This document shows, in pieces, positions 26,386 to 36,082 of a DNA stretch of 64,000 nucleotides (the stretch's first letter is position 1; each line of letters starts with the position of its first letter). The stretch covers positions 124,001 through 188,000 of the forward strand of contig JBILTR010000005.1 in NCBI GenBank assembly GCA_044371425.1, given 5' to 3'. The stretch comes from JBEISR01 sp044371425. GTDB taxonomy: Bacteria > Planctomycetota > Planctomycetia > Pirellulales > Pirellulaceae. The notes under the pieces were generated by a model. That model ran no database searches. It was not told the origin of the DNA and saw only the letters and a program-made list of their open reading frames with translations. Both the position numbers and the translations under genes were made by a program.

Positions 26386-29262
26386 ATGTCACCTGGATTG
26401 GGATTGGTGAGTTTTGCGACTCTGCTGTTGATGGACTTGATGTTCCTGGTGGTGGTTGGGATACCGATCTACCTCCTGGCCAGGCGCAAGCGAGCTGCCT
26501 TCGCGGTGCTCAAGCGGAACTTCCTTGGTTACTTCAGCAATCCGACAGGCTACGTGTTCCTTTGCCTGTTCGTGTTGCTGACCTCCATGGCGGCTTTTTG
26601 GCCCCATGAATTTTTCAGCAGCAATCTCGCGACGCTTGGGCAGCTGAACAAGTGGTTCCCGATCATCATGCTCTTTTTCATCCCGGCGATCACGATGAGC
26701 ATCTGGGCGGAGGAGCGGCGCCAAGGGACGGACGAACTCCTTTTGACATTGCCGGCGGATGATTTCGACATCGTCATCGGGAAGTACTTGTCAGCCGGTG
26801 CGATTTACACCGCTTCCCTCCTTTTCTCCCAGATCTCCACCTTTTTGGTGCTAGTGTTTTTGACCTTGGGCAATGTCGATACGGGGCTCTTTTTTGCCAA
26901 CTACCTCGGTTACTGGTGCATCGGAATGGCGATGATCGCCATCGGTATGATCGCTTCCTTTTTGACCAACAACCTCACGGTCGGTTTTATTCTGGGGGCT
27001 TTGTTCAATGCACCCCTCGCCTTTGCATCGATGTCCGATGTGATCGCACCCAATCGGGCCATCACGCGGATGATCAAGGGGTTCAGCATCACCGAGCGAT
27101 TTGACGACTTTGGACGAGGCGTGATCAGCCTTTCCTCGCTGGCCTATTTCATCCTGCTGGCGATCGTCGGTCTGTATCTTTGCATGGTGCTGATTGGACG
27201 GCGTCACTGGAGCGGCGGGAAGGAGGGGAACACGATGTTTCTCCACTACTTCACCCGCATCCTGCTGTTGGGGGCCATCGCGGTCCTGGGCAGTTTCTTC
27301 TTCCGCAACAACGACCAGCGCCAGGACGTTACGGTGGGCCGCGTCAGTTCGATTTCCCCGACGACCCGGGAGATGATTCGGACGCTCAAGCCGGAGCGAC
27401 CGATTGTGGTCGATGCCTACCTGTCGGGCGAAGTCCCCGAAGCCTACTCGAAGACCAAGTACGAGCTGATCTCGATGCTGAAGGAATTCGAGTCGGTGGC
27501 CAAGGCGAACAAAGTGCCTTTGGAAGTGCGGATCAACGACAACCTGGAGTCGATCAGCGAGGAGGCGAAGCTAGCCGAGGAGCAGTATGGAATCATTCCG
27601 AATCGGATCCGAGTTCGGGAACGAGGGACGATGTCCGACCAGAACGTCATCCTCGGGGTAGCCTTTCGCAGCGGTCTGGAGAAAGTGGTAGTCCCTTTCT
27701 TCGGGTCGGGTGTGCCCGTGGAATACGAACTGATCCGGTCGCTCAATACCGTCTCCAAGCCCAGTCGGAAAAAGCTAGGGGTCCTCAAGACCGACGCCCA
27801 GATGGCCGGCGGTTTTTCGATGGCCAACTTCCAGCAACTTCCCAAGCAGGCGATCATCAACGAACTCTCCAAGCAGTATGAAATCGTCGACATCGACCCC
27901 GCCTCGGCGATCGCCGCAGGCCAGTGCGATGTGCTTCTTGCAGTTCAGCCCTCCAGCTTGTCCCCCGAGCAGATGGTGAACTTCATCGATGCGGTCAAGT
28001 CGGGGATTCCGACGGCGATTTTCGAAGACCCCAAAGCGGTCACCTTTGGATTCCCAGGAACTGGGGAACCGAAACAGCAGCAGGGGGGCATGTTCGGGGG
28101 GCAACCGCCCCAGCCCAAGGGAGACATTCGGCCGCTCTGGAAGACCCTGGGGCTTCGCATCGAAGGGGTCCCTTCCCCGATGATCGATGGCATCCATCCG
28201 GATCTCTGTTGGCAACGCTACAACCCCTATCCGATTCTGGCCGACCTCGATCAGGCGAACGATCTGTGGCTGTTCATCCGCGAAGAAACCCCGGGCGACC
28301 AGCCCGCTTTCTCGCCAGCCAGCGAGATCAGCAATGGGCTCCGCGAGCTTCTTTTCCTCTACGCGGGAACGGTCGCCAAGGAGGACGGACGGGACGATAT
28401 CGAATTCCTGCCACTGGTTCAGACTGGCATCAACGCCGGGAGGATCTCCTTCGATAAGCTCGATCCCCTGATGCAGCGGGGCGAGGATAGCGCCCAGCGG
28501 ATCCGTCTGCTGGAAGGGGAGGCCCGAGGCGAACAGACGATCGCTGCGTTGATTCGAGGCAAACAGCCAACCGAGCAGGCTGCTGCCACCGAGGGGAGCA
28601 GCAAACCGGTTCAGGTGGTCTACGTCGCCGATGCCGATTGCCTCTTTTCGGTCTTCGTCGATATTCGCAACCGACCAGATCAGTTCGAAGATTTCAACTT
28701 TCGTCTCCAGAACGTTCCGTTCGTCCTCAACTGTGTCGACATCCTGGCAGGGGACCCAGCCTACGCATCGGTCCGACGTCACGAACCGCAGCACAGCACC
28801 CTGCGACTGGTGGAGATGAGGTCGGAGGAAGCGAGACTTGCCGAAGCGCAGAACCGCGAGAAATTCCGATCGGAATTCGATCAGGCGCGCGGCGAGGCAG
28901 AGGCCGAAGTCACCAAGGCTGTGACCGACTTTCAGGAACGCGTGCAGAAACTGCAGAAGCAGGGAGCTACCGATCCGGGCAAGCAACGAGAACTGCTTGA
29001 TGCCCTCACCCAGCTGCGACTCAAGCAAGATCAGCTCAATCGCAAGCTGGCGGTCAAGGTGGAGCAGATGGAACGGGATCGCGACAAGAAGATCGGGGAT
29101 GCTCGACGCGAGGCAGACCTGCAGATTCGCGGCATTCAGAACCGCTACAAGATGCTGGCGGTCTTCCTGCCTCCGATTCCTCCACTCCTGGTCGGCATCA
29201 TCGTTTTTGTTTCCCGACGACTGAAAGAACGCGAAGGGATTTCCAAGACACGGCTGCGCTGA
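26386..29262 (+). CDS. Fused ABC-2 permease (GldF-like) and GldG-like protein
   Basis: 958-aa protein. Residues 1-265 form an ABC-2-type permease with about six membrane helices and the conserved LGYFSNPTGYVFL and EERRQGTDELLLTLP phrases of the GldF group. A second anchor helix (LLLGAIAVLGSFFF, about 290-303) begins a GldG-like periplasmic domain (DUF7088/ABC-type uncharacterised, about 315-830) with PTTREMIRTLKPERPIVVDA. A charged coiled coil (about 800-920) precedes a C-terminal helix with VFLPPIPPLLVGIIVFVS. In many bacteria GldF and GldG are separate, so this is a natural fusion. The complex is of unknown substrate; in Bacteroidota it is linked to gliding. Confidence 0.88.
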   Translation: MSPGLGLVSFATLLLMDLMFLVVVGIPIYLLARRKRAAFAVLKRNFLGYFSNPTGYVFLCLFVLLTSMAAFWPHEFFSSNLATLGQLNKWFPIIMLFFIPAITMSIWAEERRQGTDELLLTLPADDFDIVIGKYLSAGAIYTASLLFSQISTFLVLVFLTLGNVDTGLFFANYLGYWCIGMAMIAIGMIASFLTNNLTVGFILGALFNAPLAFASMSDVIAPNRAITRMIKGFSITERFDDFGRGVISLSSLAYFILLAIVGLYLCMVLIGRRHWSGGKEGNTMFLHYFTRILLLGAIAVLGSFFFRNNDQRQDVTVGRVSSISPTTREMIRTLKPERPIVVDAYLSGEVPEAYSKTKYELISMLKEFESVAKANKVPLEVRINDNLESISEEAKLAEEQYGIIPNRIRVRERGTMSDQNVILGVAFRSGLEKVVVPFFGSGVPVEYELIRSLNTVSKPSRKKLGVLKTDAQMAGGFSMANFQQLPKQAIINELSKQYEIVDIDPASAIAAGQCDVLLAVQPSSLSPEQMVNFIDAVKSGIPTAIFEDPKAVTFGFPGTGEPKQQQGGMFGGQPPQPKGDIRPLWKTLGLRIEGVPSPMIDGIHPDLCWQRYNPYPILADLDQANDLWLFIREETPGDQPAFSPASEISNGLRELLFLYAGTVAKEDGRDDIEFLPLVQTGINAGRISFDKLDPLMQRGEDSAQRIRLLEGEARGEQTIAALIRGKQPTEQAAATEGSSKPVQVVYVADADCLFSVFVDIRNRPDQFEDFNFRLQNVPFVLNCVDILAGDPAYASVRRHEPQHSTLRLVEMRSEEARLAEAQNREKFRSEFDQARGEAEAEVTKAVTDFQERVQKLQKQGATDPGKQRELLDALTQLRLKQDQLNRKLAVKVEQMERDRDKKIGDARREADLQIRGIQNRYKMLAVFLPPIPPLLVGIIVFVSRRLKEREGISKTRLR

Positions 29263-29350
29263 GCGATCAACGCACAAGGTCCAACCATCCAACGAGGCGC
29301 CGCCTGGTCGGCGCCTCCTGAAAAGATCCATTTCGTGGGAGTCAAGGCAA

Positions 29351-31417
29351 GTGAAAGAAACGACAAAAACTGCCATCTTCGCCGGCGTGGCTGCCGTGCT
29401 TGGACTGGGTGCTTGGTTGACGGCACCTCGCACCGCCGACAGCGGACGAAGTCCTACCGAGGGAATCGTCGGGAAGGATCTCTTTGACAAGTACGATCCC
29501 CTGGCTGCTTCGACGCTGAAGATCGTCAAGGTCAACGAGGAACTAGGTAAGGTTTCCGACTTCGAGGTGACTCGCGATCGCGAGTCGGGGGTCTGGACGA
29601 TTCCTTCCCACTTCGGCTACCCCGCCGACGCAGCGGCTCAAATGAGCGAAGCGGCGAACACCTTCATCAACCTGAAGGTTCTTCAGGTGGTCAGTGAGCG
29701 GCGGGACGAGCATGCTTTGTTTGGAGTGGTGGAACCTGACCTGGAGAAGCTGCAGGCGGGGGATCAGGGTGTCGGATTGCTGGTGCGCCTGCAGGATGAA
29801 AAAGGGGATAACCTAGTCAACCTGCTGATCGGCAAGCCGGTCAAGGACAAGCCAGGGCAACGCTTCGTGCGCATTCCCGGGCAGGATCCGATCTACGCGG
29901 TGGCGATCAACACCGATCCGCTGTCGACCGATTTCTCTCGATGGATCGAATCGGATCTGCTGAAGCTCAGCAGCAACGACATCCAGACCATCGGAATTCG
30001 CGATTACTCCATTCTTCCCTCGCAAGATGGAAGCCAGGTGCTCAGCCCCAACTACGATGCCGACCTTTCCTTCAATACCGTCGATGGAAAGTGGTCTGCC
30101 GACCGCATCGTCTCCTATCAGGGTGCCAACGATACGCCCCGAGTCATCGGCGAGAACGAACAGCTCAACAGCACCAAGCTGAACGAAATGAAAAACGCGC
30201 TCGACAGCCTCAAGCTGGTCGATGTGCAGCGGAAGCCCAAGGGCTTGGCGTCCGATCTCAAGGTGGAGTCATCGTTGTTGGACGATAAGGAATCGGTGGT
30301 AGCACTGGTCCGAAAAGGCTTCGTGCCTCAAAAGGGTAAAGATGGCGGATCGGAAATCTATGCCTCCAGTGGCGAACTGCTGGTGGGACTCCGGGATGGC
30401 GTCCAGTACCTGATTCGTTTCGGGAATTCCCGCGAAGCCCAGGCCAGCGATCAGGAACCAGCGAAGGACGAATCCCAGGAGGCGAGTTCTTTGGCGCTCG
30501 ATCGCTACATGCTGGTGACCGCCAAGCTAGATGAATCGAAGTTCCCAAGTCCCCAGCTGCAACAGATTCCGGAGACCTACGAACAGTGGTTGGAAATGGA
30601 GGCAAGGCAGAAGGCTGCTGCTGCCGGTCCCCAGATTTCGGCACCCGCCCAAGGCGTCCCGGCCGAAACACCACCAGTTCCAGAGGCACCGGCTCCAGAG
30701 GCACCGGCTCCAGAGGCACCGGCTCCAGAGGCACCGGCTCCAGAGGCACCGGCTCCAGAGGCACCGGCTCCAGAGGCACCGGCTCCAGAGGCACCGGCCG
30801 AAGGCACTCCGGCGACGACTCCAGAACCCCCAGCGGAAGCCGAGCCGGCTGCGGGAGATGGGGATGCACCGGCTACCACCGCCGACGATTCCGCGCCAGC
30901 CGCACAGCCGCAGCCAGAAGCCACTGAAGGGACGGAACAGCCTCCCGCAGCCGATCAACCACCAGCCAAGGAAGATGGTCAGGCCGCTACCAAGCGCACT
31001 TCCATTCGCCTAGTCAGCTTCCAGCCTCCCGAAGATGGGAAGGCCGAGCCTCCGGCTGGCGAAGTGGCTCAGCCCACCGCCAATCCGCAGGACCCTGCGG
31101 CAGCACAAGAACCGGCGGCAGAGCCACCGCTGACCGATTCAGAGAAGAAGGAACGGTTGGAGCTGGCGCGAGAGAAGATCTCCAAAGAGAACCAGCGGCT
31201 GATCGATGACCGGAACGAACGGTTGGAGGGGGCCAAGAAGAAGGTCGCCGAACTGAATGCTCGTTTTGCCGATTGGTTCTATGTGATCAATGACAAGGAG
31301 TACAAGCGGCTCAGGGCCCAGTTGGATGAACTGATTCAGCCCAAGGGTGCTGCCGCCCCTGGTATCGATCCAGGTGCCTTCCGGCCTGGCCAGTTCAACC
31401 TGCCCGGCAACCCTTAG
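29351..31417 (+). CDS. DUF4340 domain-containing protein with Glu-Ala-Pro repeats
   Basis: 688-aa membrane-anchored protein. The N-terminal hydrophobic stretch (TAIFAGVAAVLGLGAWLT) leads to the DUF4340 region (about 30-330), the usual companion of GldA/GldFG clusters. Near 405-485 is a low-complexity region containing eight PEAPA units, then an Ala/Pro/Glu-rich linker and a C-terminal charged helix (EKISKENQRLIDDRNERLEGAKKK). The start is GTG at 29351 with GGGAG upstream. It closes the three-gene ABC operon and is followed by a strong terminator. It is probably the periplasmic partner of the fused GldG domain. Confidence 0.85.
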   Translation: MKETTKTAIFAGVAAVLGLGAWLTAPRTADSGRSPTEGIVGKDLFDKYDPLAASTLKIVKVNEELGKVSDFEVTRDRESGVWTIPSHFGYPADAAAQMSEAANTFINLKVLQVVSERRDEHALFGVVEPDLEKLQAGDQGVGLLVRLQDEKGDNLVNLLIGKPVKDKPGQRFVRIPGQDPIYAVAINTDPLSTDFSRWIESDLLKLSSNDIQTIGIRDYSILPSQDGSQVLSPNYDADLSFNTVDGKWSADRIVSYQGANDTPRVIGENEQLNSTKLNEMKNALDSLKLVDVQRKPKGLASDLKVESSLLDDKESVVALVRKGFVPQKGKDGGSEIYASSGELLVGLRDGVQYLIRFGNSREAQASDQEPAKDESQEASSLALDRYMLVTAKLDESKFPSPQLQQIPETYEQWLEMEARQKAAAAGPQISAPAQGVPAETPPVPEAPAPEAPAPEAPAPEAPAPEAPAPEAPAPEAPAPEAPAEGTPATTPEPPAEAEPAAGDGDAPATTADDSAPAAQPQPEATEGTEQPPAADQPPAKEDGQAATKRTSIRLVSFQPPEDGKAEPPAGEVAQPTANPQDPAAAQEPAAEPPLTDSEKKERLELAREKISKENQRLIDDRNERLEGAKKKVAELNARFADWFYVINDKEYKRLRAQLDELIQPKGAAAPGIDPGAFRPGQFNLPGNP
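30680..30799 (+). repeat. 15-bp coding repeat, 8 units (PEAPA)
   Basis: Eight near-perfect copies of CCAGAGGCACCGGCT, beginning at 30680 and every 15 bases to 30785, inside the DUF4340 gene. Each encodes Pro-Glu-Ala-Pro-Ala. DNA identity between units is almost complete, so copy number is likely to vary by slippage without breaking the frame. Confidence 0.9.
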
Positions 31418-31728
31418 TACCTGCGTAACCCCTTTTGTCTCTGGCGTTCGCTACAGCGCCAGGAATCGACGACGAAACAGACCTGGACCGATCGGTTCAG
31501 GTCTGTTTTTTTGTTGGATCTCTTTCCGCTGCGAAGCGCTGCACCTAGTTCGCTCAGGCCCGCCCGGTCGCTTTTTCCCGAGATCGGCTCACATGCCTTT
31601 CCGGTTTGTTTGGCTGGGGGGGCTAGCCTGATGACCAGCGATAGGAAAGCCGGTAAGAAAGTCCACCGGTAGGCTGTTATGATGGGAGGGTCTTTGCGAA
31701 ACCGGCAGGTATTTCTAGGAGTGGTGCC
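31418..31728. other. Intergenic region with terminator and DUF1501 promoter
   Basis: 311 bases between the DUF4340 and DUF1501 genes, both rightward. The left part holds the terminator at 31475-31512; the remainder should carry the promoter of the DUF1501 gene. Nothing else recognisable. Confidence 0.6.
31475..31512 (+). terminator. Rho-independent terminator after the ABC operon
   Basis: AACAGACCTGGACC, loop GATC, then GGTTCAGGTCTGTT form a 14-bp stem with one G-U pair, directly followed by seven T residues. It ends 95 nt after the DUF4340 stop codon. A near-ideal intrinsic terminator. Confidence 0.93.
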
Positions 31729-33156
31729 ATGCAGCTACCCTTGCTTCCTTCAGCGATTGGTCGGCGCAGTTTTCTTGCGTCCAGTGGGCTCAGTCTGGGA
31801 GCGATGGCGCTGGGGCAGCTAGAAGGGCTTCGGGCTTCATCCCCTGCCGATGCGATCAGTCGGGGGATCATCCAGCCATTTCATTTGGCGCCTCGCGCCA
31901 AACGGATCATCTGGCTTTACATGGCGGGTGGGATGAGCCACCTGGATACGTTCGATTACAAGCCAAAGCTGGCGGAGATGGATGGGCAGGCGATGCCCGA
32001 ATCGGTCACCAAGGGGCAGCAGATCGCTCAGTTGCAGGGACAGAAGCTCAACTGCTTTGCGCCCCAACATCCTTTCAAGAAGTGGGGACAGTCGGGACAG
32101 GAGTTCAGCGAGATCTGGCCGCTGCTGGGCCAGCATTGCGCCGATGAGATGTGCATGGTCCGTTCGCTGCACACCGATGCGATCAACCACGACCCCGCTC
32201 ACACCTTCATGAATACCGGATCGATGATTGCGGGACGTCCTGCGATGGGCAGTTGGTTGCTGTATGGGATAGGAGCCGAATCGGAGGATCTGCCTGGCTT
32301 TGTGGTGATGGTATCGACGGGCAAGTACGGGCAGCGGCAGCCGATCGCCGCGCGTCAGTGGCATTCCGGATTTCTTCCCGGCCGCTATCAGGGTGTCGAG
32401 TTTCGCAGCGTCGGGGATCCGGTGCTCTATGTTCGCAGTCCCGATGGGGTCGATTTGGGGCGGCAGCGGGATGTCGTCGATGCGGCGGCTCAGCTGAATC
32501 GACTCAGCCAGCAGCAGATCGCTGACCCCGAGATTGAGACTCGCATCAGCCAGTATGAACTGGCTTTCAAGATGCAGTCGAGCGTTCCTGGACTGATGGA
32601 TTTGAGCGACGAGCCGGCGCATGTGCTGGAGCGTTATGGCACCAAAGGCGGGGATGGATCGTTTGCCTCCAACTGCCTGCTGGCGCGACGGATGGCCGAG
32701 CGGGGGGTGCGTTTCATCCAGCTCTACCATCGCGATTGGGATCATCACGGCGCGGTCAAGGCGCATGTCGCAGGCACTGCGGAAGAAGTCGACCGTGGTG
32801 CCGCAGCACTGATCCAAGATCTTCGCGAGCGGGACATGCTGAAAGATACAATCATCGTGTTCGGTTCGGAGTTTGGACGAACTCCGATGGCACAGGGAGA
32901 TGGTCGCGACCATCACTTGGCCGGTTTCACCATGTGGTTTGCTGGAGGTGGATTCAAGCCGGGATTCTCGTACGGATCGACCGACGAATTCGGCTACCAC
33001 GCGGTGGAGAACCGAGTCTCGGTCCACGATATCCACGCCACGCTGCTCCATCTGATGGGAATCGATCACATGCGACTGACCGTCAAAGTGCAGGGGCTGG
33101 ATGCCAAGCTAACGGGGGTCGAACCTTGTCGCGTGGTGAACGAGTTGATCGCCTGA
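31729..33156 (+). CDS. DUF1501 (sulfatase-like fold) secreted protein
   Basis: 475-aa DUF1501 protein, an alkaline-phosphatase/sulfatase-fold family expanded in planctomycetes. The N-terminus has a Tat signal (GRRSFLASSGLSLGAM). Conserved family phrases are MAGGMSHLDTFDYKP, CMVRSLHTDAINHDPAHTF, IIVFGSEFGRTPMAQG and GRDHHLAGFTMW. It starts at an ATG with a perfect AGGAG at 7 nt. The usual PSCyt/DUF1549-DUF1553 partner is missing here; instead a TIM-barrel isomerase follows after 37 nt. Periplasmic; substrate unknown. Confidence 0.9.
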   Translation: MQLPLLPSAIGRRSFLASSGLSLGAMALGQLEGLRASSPADAISRGIIQPFHLAPRAKRIIWLYMAGGMSHLDTFDYKPKLAEMDGQAMPESVTKGQQIAQLQGQKLNCFAPQHPFKKWGQSGQEFSEIWPLLGQHCADEMCMVRSLHTDAINHDPAHTFMNTGSMIAGRPAMGSWLLYGIGAESEDLPGFVVMVSTGKYGQRQPIAARQWHSGFLPGRYQGVEFRSVGDPVLYVRSPDGVDLGRQRDVVDAAAQLNRLSQQQIADPEIETRISQYELAFKMQSSVPGLMDLSDEPAHVLERYGTKGGDGSFASNCLLARRMAERGVRFIQLYHRDWDHHGAVKAHVAGTAEEVDRGAAALIQDLRERDMLKDTIIVFGSEFGRTPMAQGDGRDHHLAGFTMWFAGGGFKPGFSYGSTDEFGYHAVENRVSVHDIHATLLHLMGIDHMRLTVKVQGLDAKLTGVEPCRVVNELIA

Positions 33157-33193
33157 GAGAAGCCACAGGGAAAAAGCAATTCGGGAGATTCAG

Positions 33194-34114
33194 ATGATCG
33201 CGCTAGGATTTGCATCGGCGATTGTTCCGGAACTGTCGTTGGAAGAGGTGCTCTCCCTGGCGGCCAGGATTGGATACCGATGCGTGGAGGTGATGAGCTG
33301 GCCTCCCAGCAAGGCCGACCGCCGGTACGCGGGTGTGACGCACCTGGATGTCGATCGCCTCGACGCAGTGGAATGTCGCGAGGTCCAGCGACTGCAAACG
33401 GAAACCAAGGTGGCGATCAGCGCCCTGGGCTACTATCCCAATTGCCTATCGCCAGATGCTCAGGAGTCGGCAAAAGCGATCGAGCATCTGGGGAAGGTGA
33501 TCGATGCGGCCTCCAAGCTGGGACTGGGGAAGGTCAATACCTTCATCGGTCGCGATTGGACGAAGAGCGTGGCGGACAATTGGCCTCGAATGGTCGAAGT
33601 GTGGAGGCCCCTGGTGGCCCAGGCAGAGTCGCTGGGGGTGAAGATTGGAATCGAGAACTGCCCGATGTCGTTCACTGCGGACGAGTGGCCCGGGGGAAAG
33701 AATCTGGCGGTATCCCCCGCGATCTGGCGCAAGCTATTTGACGCTCTGAAAAGTTCCTCCCTGGGGCTCAACTACGATCCTTCTCATATGGTCTGGCAGC
33801 AGATGGACTACCTGCGACCGATGGAGGATTTCAAGGAGCGAATGTTCCATGTGCATGCCAAAGACGTCCGCGTCGATCGTAGACGCCTAAACGACGTCGG
33901 CATTCTGGCGCATCCACTGGAGTACCACAGCCCCAAGCTGCCGGGCTTGGGAGATATCGACTGGGGCCAATTCTTTTCGGTCCTCCTGGAAAGCGGGTAC
34001 CGAGGTCCGGTCTGTGTCGAGGTCGAGGATCGAGCCTACGAGGGATCGCTGGAGGATCGCATCGCGGCGCTGGAGCAAAGCTTCCGGTATCTCAGTCAGT
34101 TCCTTCCCGTCTGA
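33194..34114 (+). CDS. Sugar phosphate isomerase/epimerase (TIM barrel)
   Basis: 306-aa member of the xylose-isomerase-like superfamily. Metal-ligand candidates are in GVKIGIENCPMSF (Glu), LNYDPSHMVWQQ (Asp, His) and MFHVHAKDVRVD (His), with the final PVCVEVEDRAYEG glutamate. The ATG follows GGGAG. It follows the DUF1501 gene by 37 nt in the same direction, so a degradative unit is likely: a secreted hydrolase-like protein plus an intracellular isomerase. It is not closely similar to the isomerase at 15864-16895. Confidence 0.87.
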   Translation: MIALGFASAIVPELSLEEVLSLAARIGYRCVEVMSWPPSKADRRYAGVTHLDVDRLDAVECREVQRLQTETKVAISALGYYPNCLSPDAQESAKAIEHLGKVIDAASKLGLGKVNTFIGRDWTKSVADNWPRMVEVWRPLVAQAESLGVKIGIENCPMSFTADEWPGGKNLAVSPAIWRKLFDALKSSSLGLNYDPSHMVWQQMDYLRPMEDFKERMFHVHAKDVRVDRRRLNDVGILAHPLEYHSPKLPGLGDIDWGQFFSVLLESGYRGPVCVEVEDRAYEGSLEDRIAALEQSFRYLSQFLPV

Positions 34115-34125
34115 CAGTCGACCGA

Positions 34126-35310
34126 TCAGCGGTTGCCGATTGCATCGAGCGACCCAGTGCGATCGCTGTAATAGAGGTTGGCCAAAGACACCTTGCCGCG
34201 AGGCAGAAGCTTCCAGGGGATGAGGCGATCGATCTTGGCAGGTTGCCGAAGGACTTCCTTGCTGTTGATCCAAGCGACGATCTGGTGGTCGCTGGCGGCG
34301 ACTTCCATCCGGTTCCATGATCCTGGTTTCACCAAAGCGGCGTTGACTTCCGGAAGATCGGAGGCGATGCGGAAGATGGGGGATTCGTCGTCCCCCCACT
34401 GCCAACGCAGATGGGAGTCAGCTTCGGGCAGTTGGAAGTCGCAGATCCATCTCCCTGGCCCGAACATCCGCTCGCTAATCAACGATTCGCTCTGATCCGC
34501 TTGACCTTCGAACCGCAGCACCCAGTCGCTTGGCTTCCAAAGGCCAGAGCCGACCGCTTGCTTCCAACCTCGCAGGTCGAGTCCTGAATAGAGCGACTGA
34601 AAGCCGCGATCGGCGATCGCCACCATTTGCGGCTCGACCGGCGTATCCGGAAGCTCCTGGATCTTCAGATTGCGGTAGTGCACCACCCCACCTTCTGACT
34701 CCAAGCAGATGTAGCCTTTGCGGGGCGAGCACTGATCGCCACGCGTCACTTCTTTGCCGTTGACTTCCAAAGCCACCGAACCATCCTGGCAGGTGATGCG
34801 ATAGTGATTCCACTGGGGGCTGGGAAGCGCGCGACTCTCCGTCGGGAAAGCGCGATCGCCACCGCGTCCATTGCGCGGCACCATCTTGGCGCCATGGATC
34901 GGGAAGATATCGCCATGGGTGGTGTAGCTGTCGGTGTTCCCATAGGCATGTTCCAGCACCTGCACCTCGATACCCCGATGGAATGGCTGGCCGCGAGCCG
35001 TGATGTCATCGGCCCAAAGGAAGATCCCGGCGTTTCCACCAGGAACCAGATGCCGCCATTCCACTTCCAGAACAAAGTTTTGATACATCCGGTCGGTGCG
35101 AAGCTCTCCAATCGGTTTCCCCGTGCAGACCAGCATGCCATCCTGGACGCTCCATGTCTCTTCGGGCGTATTGACGCGAACCCAGCCGGTTAGATCGACA
35201 CCGTTAAAGAGCGGCCGCGCCTGGGTGGAACCATTTTCCTGCGCGGAAAGAAAAGGTGAGGAACTCAGCATCAGGCAGCCGAGGACGATCGGGAGCACCA
35301 GGCGCATCAT
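34126..35310 (-). CDS. Secreted protein with two DUF1080 modules
   Basis: 394-aa secreted protein (signal peptide LVLPIVLGCLMLSSSPFLSAQ). The first DUF1080 domain (about 32-215, jelly-roll fold, recently linked with 3-keto-glycoside hydrolysis) begins with LFNGVDLTGWVRVN and includes GGNAGIFLWAD and HGDIFPIHGAKMV. A second, shorter copy starts near residue 240 with LYSGLDLRGWKQ. The start ATG at 35310 follows GGAGA. It converges on the isomerase gene. The two-module arrangement is visible in the repeated L-x-x-G-x-D-L-x-G-W phrase. Probably acts on polysaccharide or glycoside outside the cytoplasm. Confidence 0.82.
   Translation of the reverse strand: MMRLVLPIVLGCLMLSSSPFLSAQENGSTQARPLFNGVDLTGWVRVNTPEETWSVQDGMLVCTGKPIGELRTDRMYQNFVLEVEWRHLVPGGNAGIFLWADDITARGQPFHRGIEVQVLEHAYGNTDSYTTHGDIFPIHGAKMVPRNGRGGDRAFPTESRALPSPQWNHYRITCQDGSVALEVNGKEVTRGDQCSPRKGYICLESEGGVVHYRNLKIQELPDTPVEPQMVAIADRGFQSLYSGLDLRGWKQAVGSGLWKPSDWVLRFEGQADQSESLISERMFGPGRWICDFQLPEADSHLRWQWGDDESPIFRIASDLPEVNAALVKPGSWNRMEVAASDHQIVAWINSKEVLRQPAKIDRLIPWKLLPRGKVSLANLYYSDRTGSLDAIGNR

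Positions 35311-36082
<772 letters not shown>

Noticed and set aside
27775..29535. 586-codon frame antisense to the GldF-GldG gene
   Set aside because: The sense strand has clear domain matches; the antisense frame has no recognisable motif and no ribosome-binding site.
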